In this document: piece by piece, positions 23,750 through 35,660 of the stretch | How positions within the stretch are numbered: the stretch's first letter is position 1 | Layout of the letters: each line of letters starts with the position of its first letter | Notes under the pieces: model-generated | Seen by the model: the letters and a program-made list of their open reading frames with translations, nothing else | Told to the model about the DNA's origin: nothing | Database searches by the model: none | Origin: Psococerastis gibbosa | Lineage: Eukaryota > Arthropoda > Insecta > Psocodea > Psocidae | Assembly (NCBI GenBank): GCA_963971405.1 | Contig: OZ020487.1 | Location: 42,381,039 to 42,445,038 of the forward strand | Direction of reading: 5' to 3' | Length of the DNA: 64,000 nucleotides | Position numbers and translations under genes: made by a program

Positions 23750-24165
23750 AAAGACTTGTATCCTGGACCACTAAGTTAAGAATATATAAAGCCCTTATCA
23801 GACCTATTGCAACATACGGCTCGGAAACCTGGAATCTTACTGTAAATGACGCAAAAGAAACTGCGTGTAAAAGATAATAAGGAGGCTCCATGGACCCCTA
23901 CGCGAAGACGGAGAGTGGCCATTTTACGGTTTATAAAAGCGTAACGAAAAAGATGGCTGGGACACGTCGTAAGATTGTCAGACGACCGTATGCCGAAAAA
24001 GATGTACAATGCAAGTATGACAGGAAGACGACTGGCGAGACGTCCTCGATAACGCTGGAAGGGTAAGCTGGAACTGACCTTCGCGAGTTGGGGAGTCTGT
24101 AGATGAATGGAGGGGCGTTATTTAGCAGGCCAGAGCTCATCAAGGGCTGTAGAGCCAGAAGAAGA
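23750..24165 (+). pseudogene. Degenerate LINE RT C-terminus
   Basis: Reads IYKALIRPIATYGSETW, the classic post-RT motif, then shifts frame into a KRWLGHV/RRP.GRPR region and an EQAKAHQGL-like end near 24130. Several stops and frameshifts. Confidence 0.65.
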
Positions 24166-24429
24166 GAAGAAGTTAAAAAGTGACCACGTATCCTATAAGT
24201 ATAGAATCTATTTTAAACAGTGCGTTAATAATGTTTCCAACTTGGGAATCTCGAGTGATGATGGTGCAATGATGGGGGCAATTGGTGAGAATTAAAGGGG
24301 GCATTGCGAATTTGACCCAACATAGACATTTGACATTTATTATAAGCTATGATTTAAATTGAACGGGATCAAAGATCAACCATGACAATGGAAATAGATT
24401 CGGTTGTATGAGCAGAAACTTGTTTGTTT

Positions 24430-24640
24430 GTTTTCTACGGCCTGCTTTCAGCATTTCTGCTTTAAGCAACCCTGTTAGCCTGGCGAGGGGAGTAAGCCTG
24501 TTTGTTAACTAGAGGGACACTACGGGCAGACTCCTTCACATCAGAGAGAATGTCAGTTGACTGACAGGGCGGACTTCCAGATTTTAGTGGATTCCGAACC
24601 ACCTGGGGAACATAGTAAAGTCACACAATTAATATTCCTC
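24430..24640 (-). repeat. Family C relative
   Basis: Contains GTTAGCCTGGCGAGGGGAGT, TGACAGGGCGGACTTCCAG and GGATTCCGAACCACCTGGG. It matches the extended form at 59395-59600. Confidence 0.55.
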
Positions 24641-24764
24641 TGCCAGTTCGCTTCGTTTGAAACAGGCTCTATCTATTCTGTTGGATTTAATATTTAATTG
24701 GGTATGACTATTTACAGAAGCTAACTAATAAACAAAGCCTGAAATATGACAGAAACTAGTCTTT

Positions 24765-24948
24765 TTCTGGCTCTACAGCCCTTGATGAGCTTTGGCCTGC
24801 TCGACAACACCCCCCAGTCATCTGGGTTTTATACAACGCTCCACCATCTACGGACTCCCAACTTGCGAAGGTCAGTTTCCAACTCATCCTTCCAGCATTT
24901 TCGAGGACGTCCCGCCAGTCGTCTTCCTGTCATGCTTGCTTTGACAGA
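24765..24948 (-). pseudogene. LINE RT C-terminus fragment
   Basis: The minus frame reads SMTGRRLAGRPRKCWKDELE then LGVRRWWSVV, nearly identical to 10986-11270, so both derive from one recently active LINE. Confidence 0.65.
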
Positions 24949-25084
24949 AACTAGTAGACTGGAAGATAAAAATAATTTAGCTATGAATGTATTATTATTT
25001 TTTGATGTGCTTGTGTGACCCACGCAACCTTGACCTGTCAATAACCTCATTGATTTTTCGACATTATTGGTACTGCTTTAAAGT

Positions 25085-25400
25085 AGCTGATCTTCTGAGT
25101 ATTGCCATATGGTCTCAGAGGTGAAGACTCGAAAATCACTAATCTGTACCTCCTCTTGGTTACGATGGAAGCGCGTAGTGGCGACTGAACAGATAGTAAA
25201 ACCGAGTTTGAGGTGGCTTGAGCGAAAAATGCAATCTTTGCTGGGCACTCTTTTGTGCTGGGGTTGGGAAACTGGCCTTGAAGACGGAAGAATTCAATGA
25301 AGAGTCAACGGCATAAGGATGCAGAAGGCAGCGGGAAACCACAGCGTTACAATGCCCTAGTATAGTCATCATGCTGGCTACAATTGCCAATCTTCGATAG
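25085..25400 (-). repeat. Dispersed repeat R2
   Basis: Inverted copy of the block at 8228-8510. A CTGTCGCTGTCACTGTCACT hexamer-like run follows at 25427-25475. Confidence 0.55.
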
Positions 25401-25857
25401 AAGAGACATTGCGAGAAGAAAGTACCGCTGTCGCTGTCACTGTCACTGTCGCTGCCGCTGTCGCTGCCGCTGCCGTATGAATTTTGACTGCTGGAAAACT
25501 GGTTCACGACTACACTAACACGTCCTTGATGTCAACCCACACTGGCTGCAAGTGACAATGGACAAGCTGAGACAAGTATAACATTGACACAATCTAACAG
25601 GCGTAAGCCTGACTTAACCAAATTCCGGTACGAGTCTGCATACTTGATAAGCGGGAGAGCATTGAAATTCAAAGAGCAGTTGTTGTTCTTCTGAGACATG
25701 GCAATATGGCTTCACGTCACGTTTGGGAATAATTACTCCACTTTGATAGATACCTGAGTCCTTGGCTATACAGAGCTTATCCCGATGCCTTCAAGGCACG
25801 GCCCTGGCTCATTTCCCCCTTCTGGTCGATATGCTGTGTCCAATCTTACACTGAGCC

Positions 25858-26633
25858 AAGCCCGTAGCCAGGATTTTTTTTTGGGGGGGTGGCTGTGGCG
25901 ACTGTGATCCTATCTAGTGTAAATTTAATTCTTGAGATTTAAATTGTATCTAGTGCATTCTTTAGAGGTTATGGTGTTACTCGTATGTATGATAGGATAG
26001 GCACTTCGAACATCAATTTATTGGAGGATTTAGTCTCGGTGCGAACACAGGCTTTATAATATTTTGCAGATATGCGAAATAAATCGTAATGTTACCATTA
26101 CGTCGGTTTAGATAGTACAGAAGTAATATTGCATTTAACCCGAAGAGGGGGGCCCTGGGTCTCCCCCGGGGATTTTTTTGTTGAAAATATAAGTGCAAAA
26201 TAGTGGGGTTTTACGCATTTTAACAGCAGTAAAGTATGGAATTTACAAAGCTTACAAAATAAAGCTTATGCATAAAAATAATATTGCATTTAACCCAAAG
26301 AGGGGGGCCGGGGGTCTCCCCCGGGGGAAAAATTTGAAAATGTAACAGCAAAACAGTGGGGGCTTACAGCAGCAAAGCTTGCAAAGGAATGCATATTCAT
26401 ATTGCTCCAAACAGGGGGACCGGGGGTCTCCCCGACAAAATGTTTTTTTAAAAAATGGGTCCGAAATAGTGAGGTTTTACGATTTTACAGCAGTAAAGTT
26501 TATATTTTACTGAGGAAGACATATTCATGTTACCGATTTACCGAACTAGATTTATTTAATTCTCAACTTTTCATTTCGGGGGGGGGGGGGCTGCAACCCA
26601 ATAAGCCCCCCCCCCCCTTGGCTACGGCCTTGC
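25858..26633. mobile_element. Family L element, long copy with internal repeats
   Basis: Ends AGCCCGTAGCCAGGATTTT and TTGGCTACGGCCTTGC. Three internal repeats of AGAGGGGGGCC..GGGTCTCCCC (near 26140, 26296 and 26412) lie 115-155 bp apart. G11 and C12 runs precede the right end. Confidence 0.6.
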
Positions 26634-26716
26634 ACTGAGCTCTATAACGCTAGTCGTACCGTCGCATCGGTGTAGGACCTGCCTTGGCCTTCAAGCGCTG
26701 GGGTCGGATGTCTTCA

Positions 26717-27100
26717 GGTGCCCATTCCATTGACCGGCTAGGGCTATTTCCAAAAACGGTGACGTGGTAGCAGACATTCAAGACTTAGGTGGCGTTTCCA
26801 CCGACCTCGCATTGCAGAATTGACGGAAATGTTTATTTTCCTCTATGCCATAGTTAAAATTGATCAATGATCATACAGTAAAATCACAAACAAACAAACT
26901 AAAATTTAAAAATGGCGTCATGGGATATGTTAAGTACAAACATTTTAATAGATTTCTATAAAAAGAAAAATTATAATTTCCGTCAATATCATTTGCATTC
27001 TGTAATGCGAGGTCGGTGGAGACGTCACCTAAGTCTTGAATGTCTGCTACCACGTCACCGTTTTTGGAAATAGCCCTAGCTGGTCAATGGAATGGGCGCC
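26717..27100 (+). mobile_element. Family D MITE, copy 2
   Basis: Same ends and inner core as 11661-12044. The right flank is TAA; the left flank reads TCA, probably a decayed TAA. Confidence 0.8.
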
Positions 27101-27289
27101 TAAAGGAACGTGGATGACCTGTCTTAGCCATCAATTCTGCTTAATTTTCACAGATGGTCTGGGCCCCCCTTTTCCCTTGGCTAGATTCGTAGTCCTCTAT
27201 ATTGCAGTATTATAAGTGTACACTAACATTAAAGTAACTTTGGTTGAAGAGGTAACCTCCTCGTTATTATAACCGAAATTAGAAGATAT

Positions 27290-27380
27290 ACAAAAAACTG
27301 GACTTTGTGGGAATCGAACCTGAGATAAACCTGACTTAACCGGTTATAAGAGTGGATCGTGGGTTCCAGTTTTTTCTATA
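27290..27380 (-). repeat. SINE-2 (tRNA-like) fragment
   Basis: GGAATCGAACCTGAG and flanking ACAAAAAACTGG resemble the tRNA-like unit at 59657-59745. The copy is partly palindromic at its ends. Confidence 0.4.
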
Positions 27381-27581
27381 TATCTGTTACTGAGCCCTAT
27401 ATTAAAGCATGTCGCATGCATGCGAAGAAGTTCATCTAATTCATTTTGCTCCAGTAGCATTTTTTATGCATCAACTTTGTTTTGTGATTGTAATCCTCTT
27501 TTTTCACTTCGTTTGTTTTTCAGCTCGCTTTAAGCAACCCTGTCAGTTTATCAATGGGGGTTTGTGTACATTGATTGCGAC

Positions 27582-27916
27582 TGCAATAGATGTGATTTTT
27601 AGAAGAATTGTTCGAGCCGTTTTTGAGAAATAATTGAATAAATTAAACCCCCCAAAATTGAGTTAGCCCAAACTAGGGAAAATGGTGCCGAGATATAATT
27701 TTTTCAACTTGCATACCTAATTTCACGAAAATCTATCCATTAGTCTACCCCCAAATCGGATGGCAGATAGACATTTCTAAAAAAAAGACTTTTTGGTTCC
27801 TGTCAATCCTATTCATGTTTGTAAATCCGTTAAAAAAGGAAATTCCGACCATCGGAAAGCTTTCCTTTTATATTTCCTTTATTCTATCCTTTATACTAAC
27901 GTATAATTAGGAAAGA
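27582..27916 (-). mobile_element. Family A fragment, old copy
   Basis: Matches the 5' half of family A in inverted orientation, including TGAGTTAGCCCAAACTAGGG and GGAAAGCTTTCC. Strongly diverged. Confidence 0.6.
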
Positions 27917-28136
27917 AAAGAAGAATTTCGATCAAAAAGCGTAGGCTTGAGTTACGTGACAGGCGAACGTCGCTCAGACCCGCGTTAGCATTAATTCCGT
28001 AGATAGGAATGCACCGATTTATATATTTTTTCGTTTCAAGTGAAGATGAGGGGGTGTTTTATGCGAGGGCGTATTTTCAAAAGCCAGAATTGTTTCAAAA
28101 ACACAGGATACAATCAATGTTTTTTAATGAAATTGT

Positions 28137-28379
28137 TAGTGGGCCGGCCACCATACCATGTTGAATCCAGCGGACCAGAGCAGGTTCAAAGATGCAGATA
28201 ACTTGGTAGTGTGCACAGTGCCGGTAGGGAAACATGGTAGGACTTGTCCTGGTCACCTCCTTAGTAATCGTGTGACTTCACTGTGTTTCCCAAGTGGTTC
28301 AGAATCCACTATAATCAGGAGTTCCACTGTCCTATGGGCCCACACCGTGGCCTGGGACTGTGTCCAACCATTCTACTAC
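28137..28379 (+). mobile_element. Family C retroposon copy 2
   Basis: Flanked by 12-bp duplications TAATGAAATTGT (28125-28136 and 28380-28391). Carries the same GGGCCGGCCACCATACC start and a TTCTACTACT tail. Confidence 0.88.
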
Positions 28380-28464
28380 TAATGAAATTGTGAGATTTCT
28401 AAAAAGCTTTGAGCTAGGTTCTGGGGCAAAAAATTAATATTTAATACAGTACTAAATATTCATG

Positions 28465-28570
28465 AAAAGTGATTAAAAAATAATAATGTATCTGCGGAAC
28501 ATTCCTTCTCTAACTTCAAGCATGTTTTAGGTGTTAAAAAGAGTAACAAAACAGAACAGGTTACTTTCCC
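28465..28570 (+). mobile_element. Family A 3' fragment
   Basis: Carries CAAGCATGTTTTAGGTGTTA and CAGGTTACTTTCCC, internal family A blocks. It abuts the palindromic region that follows. Confidence 0.55.
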
Positions 28571-28574
28571 ATGA

Positions 28575-29755
28575 CACGTGGCTCGAACACGCGCTATTAT
28601 TGGTCAGTAGAGATTTGCCGTGGCTTGTCAATGAGTCGCGCCTTGTCATTCCCACGGCGCGCGAAGGGTTGTGGCTTAGCAAACCGCGGACGTTCGCGAA
28701 TGGCTCGCTTATCGAAAACATAGTTTATCTCATACGAACCACTCGTCGTCGGAACAATGCTTGAGACTATTGATCTGTGACTCGTGATCTGTCGAGTCGT
28801 GGCTCGCCGAGTCTCGTCCGAAGTTCGATAAACCTCGTGCCGTTGGTACACGAAAGCTTGTGATGCGGCGAGCAGGATTGTGTGGGCGCGTCTAGGCTCG
28901 TTCGTACCCACAATTTGTCGGTAAAACCAAATGTGCAGGTCACGAGTTACAGATCAATAGTTTCTAGTAGTGTTCCAACGACGCGTGGTTATTTGTTTAG
29001 AGTTAAACGATGTTTTCAATAAACGAGCCATTCGTCAACATTTGCCAAGCCTTTCCGCGCTTTGAAAATGACAAGGCGCGACTTACTGACAAGCCAAGGT
29101 AAGCTTTACCGACAAATTTTGGGAACGAACGAGCGTATGCGCGCCTGCACAAGCCTGCTAGCCGCACCACAAACTTTCCTGTTCCAACGGCTCGAGATTG
29201 GTCGAACTTCAAACGAGACTCGACGAGCCAGGCGCCGTGGGAACATAGCTTTAAGGGCAAACCGGGGTCGCCGATATTCCATTTTCTGTTCAAACTTCAA
29301 TTTCTCGTGAAATATGGAGCGCTGAACAATGAAAAAATGCTGAATGGCAAGAAATTTTTTTTCTCCTAATTTTGATGCATAGTATGTGGCCTTAACTAAC
29401 GCCAATTCGCCACAGTTGATGAACTCCTTCAGCTTGAACTCCTGAGTGACCGTTATTTTTTGCGTATCAAGTTCACTAACTATAGCCGATCGATATTGAT
29501 GATTGCAACATACTATACATCAAAATTAGGAGAAATAATTCTTCTTTCCATTCAGCATTTTTTCATTGTTCTGCGTTCCATATTTCATGAGAAATTAAAG
29601 TTAGCACAGAAATGGAATATCGGCGACTCCGGTTTTGTGGGTACGAATGAGACTATGCGCGTCTGCACAAACCTGCTCACCGCACCACAAACTTTCGTGT
29701 TCCGTGAGACAGACGTTGTGGGAACATAGCTTTATAAAGCGTGTCGCGTCATCGA
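28575..29755. repeat. CpG-rich multi-palindrome X-A-X'-A'-B-B'-A''
   Basis: Segment X (about 28610-28785) is inverted at X' (28940-29110). A (28787-28920) is inverted at A' (29113-29245). B (about 29262-29395) is inverted at B' (29500-29635). A'' (29636-29725) repeats A' directly. Arms are 85-175 bp and moderately diverged. Unlike the AT-rich surroundings, 28.58-29.27 kb is rich in CG dinucleotides. ORFs on both strands are by-products of the palindromes. No transposase; possibly a foldback element or amplified subterminal repeat. Confidence 0.75.
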
Positions 29756-30154
29756 TCGGGTGCCTTGAAGGAACGTGTATGATTTGTCTTTGCCTTCTAA
29801 TTTAGTTTATGCTTGCATGGCTGACCCTGGCTCGGATACGTTTACCCAGTGCAGCGGAACTATTCTGCCACCTAGAGAAAGTCCTTAATATTGTTGACAG
29901 GACGTACTGTTTATTATCATGTACTTTGCCGAAGGTATCAGGGGTGGCCATGTTTTTACCGACGACAATTAATGTGGAGCCCATTGTCAGGGGAGTGGGT
30001 GCTACTCCCATCATCTGACTATGTCCTGAGAAGGACTTATGGTTTTTGTGTTTTGGAATTAAGAGCACCATGCTGTTGCCCTAGCTGTTCTTTAACCTAG
30101 TAACCAACGGGAACGAGATTTGTCATTTTGACAATGAGCTCATTGAAAAGGGTA
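29756..30154. other. Unassigned, small unrecognised ORFs
   Basis: Open frames of 69 codons (plus, 29809) and 89 codons (minus, to 29802) overlap here. Neither resembles a known family, and neither has clear splice borders. Confidence 0.3.
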
Positions 30155-31018
30155 TTGCTTTCCAATTTATACGTAGTATAAGGAAAGCTTTGTGATGGTC
30201 GAAATTTTCGATTCCGAGATTTCAACGGAATTACACGTTTTGAGGTACCAGGAACCCAAAAAAGTGGTTTTTACGAAATGTCTGTCGCTCTGTCTGTAGC
30301 TCTGTCTGTATGTCTGTGAGTCAATTTCCGGGCAAACTACTCCGTCGATTTTGATGAAATTCGGCATGTAGGTTCACAAAAATCATACCTCGGGACCATT
30401 TTTTTTTATTTGGGGCTAACTCAATTTCGGGAGGTTTTATTCTCAAAAAACTCCAAAAAAAGTCTAAAAAAATTATTTCTCAAAAACGGCTGCAACGATT
30501 TCTTTTAAATTCACATATATTGTAGTTGTTATTAATGTTGATAAAATGCGGGGGGTCGCTTGCCCCTTGATAGTTTGCTTCTGGGGGTAAAAAAATAAAA
30601 ATAACTAAATTTTAATGAAAAATGACTAAAAAATAATTTTTCTGCGAAACCTTTCTATCGATGATTTCTTCCTTCAAGTATGTTTTTGGTGTTAAATTGA
30701 GTAACGAAATAGGACAGGTTGCTTTCCCAGAAAAGTATTTGGTTTTGTAAAAAAACAATGTTTTTTTGAAAAAATGATAGAAAATTCACACTCAAACGCA
30801 TTGCGTGCCCTGCCAGTATTGCTGTGTGTCAATGTGTTGGTCTGACCTATCTAGAATTTACCTCACCTCCAGTGACGTCAGGTGGACAACCCCCTCCCCC
30901 CCGAGATTTCCGAAATTTAATCATAGGAATATTATTTACCATGAAATTTCACATTTTCTCTATCTACTAATTTTGACAAATTGGAAAGCATGTTCGAGTA
31001 AACTCGGACCGGTTCTTT
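30155..31018 (+). mobile_element. Family A element, near full length
   Basis: Collinear with 15814-16673: same start hairpin, TGTC-rich tract, CAAACTACTCCGTCGATTTT block, a shorter C run near 30892 and the end TCGAGTAAACTCGGACCGGT. Confidence 0.85.
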
Positions 31019-31380
31019 TCAATTGAGTTACAAACTTTAGCCCAATTATGGCAAATGTTTATTTTTGTCACTTTCACCCCTTGGCCTCTAGGCGCTTTAA
31101 CGGAAGTTTTATTTATTTTTGAAGTGAAACTTCTTTGGGCGCACCAGATGCAGATTTTATCAGGGCAATGAGTTGGGCTGGCCCTCCTGTGGCGCGACAC
31201 GCAGCAAAAACTATGTAGGGCTGTAGTCTGAACTATTGGACATACTGAAGGAGGGGACTCCCCGTGGTAATAATGAATTGGAAGGGTCGCCCTCTCGCCC
31301 TTCGAGCAGGTATGCCCCTTAAACGCGAGTGAAACACCAGCAATCCCATTTGAATTGCATGGGCGGGTTAACTTAACTAC
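31019..31380. other. No gene seen
   Basis: Unassigned single-copy-looking sequence of moderate GC. No supported frame. Confidence 0.35.
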
Positions 31381-31384
31381 TTAA

Positions 31385-31767
31385 GGCTGAGTGTTCAAAA
31401 TGTTTTGTAAACAAGATATTTTGCTAATTTTTTGACGAAAATAATTTATTGCTCATTCCACAGATACAAAGATAACAAAGTGAACAGATAAAAAACTCAT
31501 AAAAAATCCAAGTTATCGCAGGAAGTTTATATTTTCTAAACTGAAATATTATTGCATTAAAAAAATTGGATAATGAGCCTTAAACCCATTTCGTAGCACA
31601 GTTGTAAATCTGTAAGGGAAATAGACAGCTATCACAGAAAGCTCGTATTTTTAAGATTTTTCATCTGTTCCCTTTTATATCTTTGTGGCTGTGGAACGAG
31701 CAATTAATTAATTACATCCAAAAAGTACGATAATTTCTTGTTTACAAAACATTTTGAACACTCAGGC
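31385..31767. mobile_element. Family F MITE with TTAA target duplication
   Basis: Ends GGCTGAGTGTTCAAAATG and CATTTTGAACACTCAGGC; TTAA sits on both sides (31381-31384, 31768-31771). The inverted repeats run about 95 bp, to ..CCACAGATACAAAGATA. Weaker relatives lie near 55140-55200, 56950, 58280-58370 and 63830. TTAA is the piggyBac target, but the ends are not typical piggyBac. Confidence 0.75.
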
Positions 31768-31890
31768 TTAAAACAATTATTTGTTTTACATTGTGAGGCC
31801 AGTTTGTGTATTTAGCGGTTTGGTAATATTGAAAAATACTACATTTTGAAAAAATTATATATATTTAAAAATAATATACTGTATAAAAAA

Positions 31891-33071
31891 AAACCGAGTG
31901 TGTGCTTAAGACCGCCCAGAAGAAGTGAAAACTTCATTAGCATTCCAAATCAATTTAGTCCAATTTTAGTACGTATATGTAGTAAATAATATTATGCATT
32001 ATATAGTATTATTAGGGATTGTGTTCGTAGATTGAATGAGAAACAAGTCAGAAATTAATACTATATAATAATAAGCGAGCGTATGCTTAAGACCGCACGG
32101 CAGAAGTGAAAACTTCATTAGCATTCCCAATCAATTTAGTACAATTTTAGTACGTATATGTAGTAAATAATATTATGCATTATATAGTATTATTAGGGAT
32201 TGTGTTCGTAGATTGAATGAGAAACAAGTCAGAAATTAATACTATATAATAATAAGCGAGCGTATGCTTAAGACCGCACGGCAGAAGTGAAAACTTCATT
32301 AGCATTCCCAATCAATTTAGTACAATTTTAGTACGTATATGTAGTAAATAATATTATGCATTATATAGTATTATTAGGGATTGTGTTCGTAGATTGAATG
32401 AGAAACAAGTCAGAAATTAATACTATATAATAATAAGCGAGCGTATGCTTAAGACCGCACGGCAGAAGTGAAAACTTCATTAGCATTCCCAATCAATTTA
32501 GTACAATTTTAGTACGTATATGTAGTAAATAATATTATGCATTATATAGTATTATTAGGGATTGTGTTCGTAGATTGAATGAGAAACAAGTCAGAAATTA
32601 ATACTATATAATAATAAGCGAGCGTATGCTTAAGACCGCACGGCAGAAGTGAAAACTTCATTAGCATTCCCAATCAATTTAGTACAATTTTAGTACGTAT
32701 ATGTAGTAAATAATATTATGCATTATATAGTATTATTAGGGATTGTGTTCGTAGATTGAATGAGAACCAAGTCAGAAATTAATACTATATAATAATAAGC
32801 GAGCGTATGCTTAAGACCGCACGGCAGAAGTGAAAACTTCATTAGCATTCCCAATCAATTTAGTACAATTTTAGTACGTATATGTAGTAAATAATATTAT
32901 GCATTATATAGTATTATTAGGGATTGTGTTCGTAGATTGAATGAGAACCAAGTCAGAAATTAATACTATATAATATATAATATTGTATTACTTACTATTT
33001 ACATAAGTTATAAATGGATTGGGATTGCCAATGAAGTTTCACTTCTGCCGTGCGGTCTTAAGCACACTTGT
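31891..33071. mobile_element. Inverted-repeat element with six 181-bp tandem units
   Basis: Units start near 31894, 32075, 32256, 32437, 32618 and 32799, exactly 181 bp apart. Unit 1 is the most diverged; the rest are nearly identical. Each begins GTGTGCTTAAGACCGC-like (GCGAGCGTATGCTTAAGACC), and at 33017-33070 the same sequence appears inverted (GCGGTCTTAAGCACACTTG), closing a terminal inverted repeat. Every unit also holds a perfect 13-bp stem, TTATATAGTATTA with TAATACTATATAA. No ORF. Confidence 0.88.
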
Positions 33072-33335
33072 TTTTTTTTTTACTTTTTATTTAGGTTCCT
33101 ATTTGTCTTGAATTTTTTCACTTTACCACAGGTACTGTGAAATACTAGCATTATCAGCATTTATCGCTAGAATGTGTTCAATTACCATGGTTGACATTGT
33201 ACTTGCACAAGGAGTGGCTGTTTATGACACATGACGTCTGACATGGCTCTTGAAGCGTCGATTGCTTGAATAACGATGAGCTACTACTTCATATCTGTAG
33301 GTAAAAAACAAACAGGGAGAATGTTGCAAGAATAA

Positions 33336-34173
33336 AGAACCGGTCCCAGTTTACTCGAACATGCTTTCCAATTTATCAAAATTAGTAGATAGAGAAAATG
33401 AGTAATTTCATGGTAAATAATTTTCCTATGGTTAAATTTCCGATATCTCGGGGGGGGGGGGGGGGGGGTGTCCACCTGACGTCACTGGAGGTGAGGTAAA
33501 TTCTAGATAGGTCAGACACATTACCACACAGCAATACTGGCAGGGCACGCAATGCATTTGAGCGTGAATTTTCAATCATTTTTTCAAAAAAACATTTTTT
33601 TTTTACAAAACCAAATACTTTTCTGGGAAAGCAACCTGTCCGGTTTCGTTACTCAATTTAACACCTAAAACATGCCTGAAGGTAGAAATCATCGATAGAA
33701 AGGTTTCGCAGAAAAATTATTTTTTAGTCATTTTTCATTAAAATTTAGTTATTTTTATTTTTTTACCCCAAGAAGCAACCTATCAAGGGGCAAGCGACCC
33801 CCCGCATTGCGTTAACATTAATAACAACTACAATATATGTGCATTTAAAAGAAATAATTTTGAGAAATAATTTTTTTAGACGTTTTTTTGGAGTTTTTTT
33901 GAAAATAAAACCCCCCAAATTAAGTTAGCCCCAAATAAAAAAAAATGATCCCGAGGCATGATTTTTGTGAACCTACATGCCGAATTTCATCAAAATCGAC
34001 CGAGTAGTTTGCCCGGAAATCGACGCACAGACAGACAGACAGACAGACATTTCGTAAAAACCACTTTTTTGGGTTCCTAGGACCTTAAAACGTGTAAATC
34101 CGTTGAAATCTCGGAATCGAAAATTTCGACCGTCACAAAGCTTTCCTTATACTACGTATAAATTGGAAAGCAA
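33336..34173 (-). mobile_element. Family A element, near full length
   Basis: Inverted copy with G17 near 33451 and (ACAG)n near 34027. It ends in the TATAAATTGGAAAGCAA hairpin arm. Confidence 0.85.
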
Positions 34174-34685
34174 TAAATATTGACCGGGAGGTCATTCAGA
34201 AAGCGTGCTTATGTACATTATGCATGTATCTAAAATTGACCTGTCGTACTCAGGTATGTCTTAATAAAAGTTGAAGAAAATTACATGCTGCTTCTGCTGG
34301 TACGTACTTAGTTCTGCTATGTTTTCCCATTATCATTTATGCTAAAAACGGTTTTTTTCATCCCATTCCACTATTGACTATCCCTCATAAAAAATATGAA
34401 ATAATTTGACAAGGTATGGCGCACCAAAGGTTTTGCGAGGGGGGGGGGGATGTTATAGACGCCACTGTAGTATGTATAATATGAAATAATTCAATAATAG
34501 TGTAATATCTCGTGGATTCAGGCGTTCGTGTGAAGACATTCAAACTGGCTAAAGTTGTAGGTAGCCTTGCTGGCTGGCGTGACTTACTCCCACGCATATT
34601 CTTTCTTTAGTGCTCCCCCGACACCTGTGGAACCTCTCTTCGGCCCATTTTTCATGCCTCCCTCCCCTACCTTTTCTAAGGTGTA

Positions 34686-35445
34686 AGGAATTACACGTTT
34701 TGAGGTACCAGGAACCCAAAAAAGTGTTTTTTACGAAATGTATGTCTGTCGCTCTGTCTGTCTGTATGTCTGTATGTATGTCTGTCTGTCTATCTGCTCA
34801 TCGATTTCCGGGCAAACTACTCGGCCGATTTTGAAGAAATTTTGCATGTTGGTTCACAAAAATCATAACTCGAGAAATTTTTTTTATTTTGGGCTAACAC
34901 AATTTGGGGGGGTTTTATTTTCAAAAAACTCATAAAAAACGTCTAAAAAAATTATTTCTCAAAAACGGCTCCAACGATTTCTTTTAAATTCATGCCCCTT
35001 GATAGTTTGCTTCTGGGGGTAAAAAAATAAAAATAACTAAATTTGCATGAAAAATGATTAAAAAATAATTTTTCTGCGAAACCTTTCTATTTATTATTAT
35101 TTCTACCTTCAGGCATGTTTTAGGTGTTAAATTGAGTAACGAAACCGGACAGGTTGCTTTCCCAAAAAACCATTTGGTTTTGTGCAAACATTTTGTTTTT
35201 TGAAAAAATGATAGAAAATTCACTCTTAAATGTATTGCGTGCCCTGCCATTATTGCTGAGTGATGTGTTGGTCTGACCTATCTAGAAATTACCTCACTTT
35301 CAGTGACGTCAGATGGAACCCCCCCCCCCGAAATATCGGAAATTTAACCATAGGAAAATTATTTACCATGAAATTATTCATTTTCTCTATCTGCTAATTT
35401 TGATAAATTGGAAAGCATGTTCGAGTAAACTCGGACCGGTTCTTT
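34686..35445 (+). mobile_element. Family A element, 5'-truncated
   Basis: Starts inside the family at ATTACACGTTTTGAGGTACC; carries an expanded TGTC/TGTA microsatellite (34741-34795) and the standard 3' end. The 16 bp at its end (35430-35445) recur at 35661. Confidence 0.8.
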
Positions 35446-35660
35446 GAAATGTGTCACTTTGCTCGTGCAAGAGCGATGTATGCAATTGCCATGATTATCA
35501 CCAATCTTCGATGGAAGTGGCATTCGAAGAAGAATGACGATGGCCCCATATGGTCTACATAGCCTAATTTTATACTATTACAGTATATAGGTAAACAAAG
35601 GTAAAGAATATTCCAGATGGTAGAGAACAAGACCATGAAACGAAAGGTCGAGGTTCGAGG
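35446..35660 (+). mobile_element. 215-bp retroposon-like insertion with tRNA-like end
   Basis: CTCGGACCGGTTCTTT occurs on both sides (35430-35445, 35661-35676), consistent with a 16-bp target-site duplication in the family A tail. The right end, GATGGTAGAGAACAAGACC then GGTCGAGGTTCGAGG, looks like tRNA boxes A and B. An inverted copy lies at 55734-55945. Confidence 0.6.

Noticed and set aside
28597..29405. Overlapping ORFs of 77-104 codons on both strands
   Set aside because: They mirror one another because of the inverted repeats and high GC; no family resemblance.
31891..33071. Regular repeats that might suggest a CRISPR array
   Set aside because: Units are 181 bp with no short repeat/variable spacer pattern, in a eukaryotic context and closed by an inverted terminal repeat.
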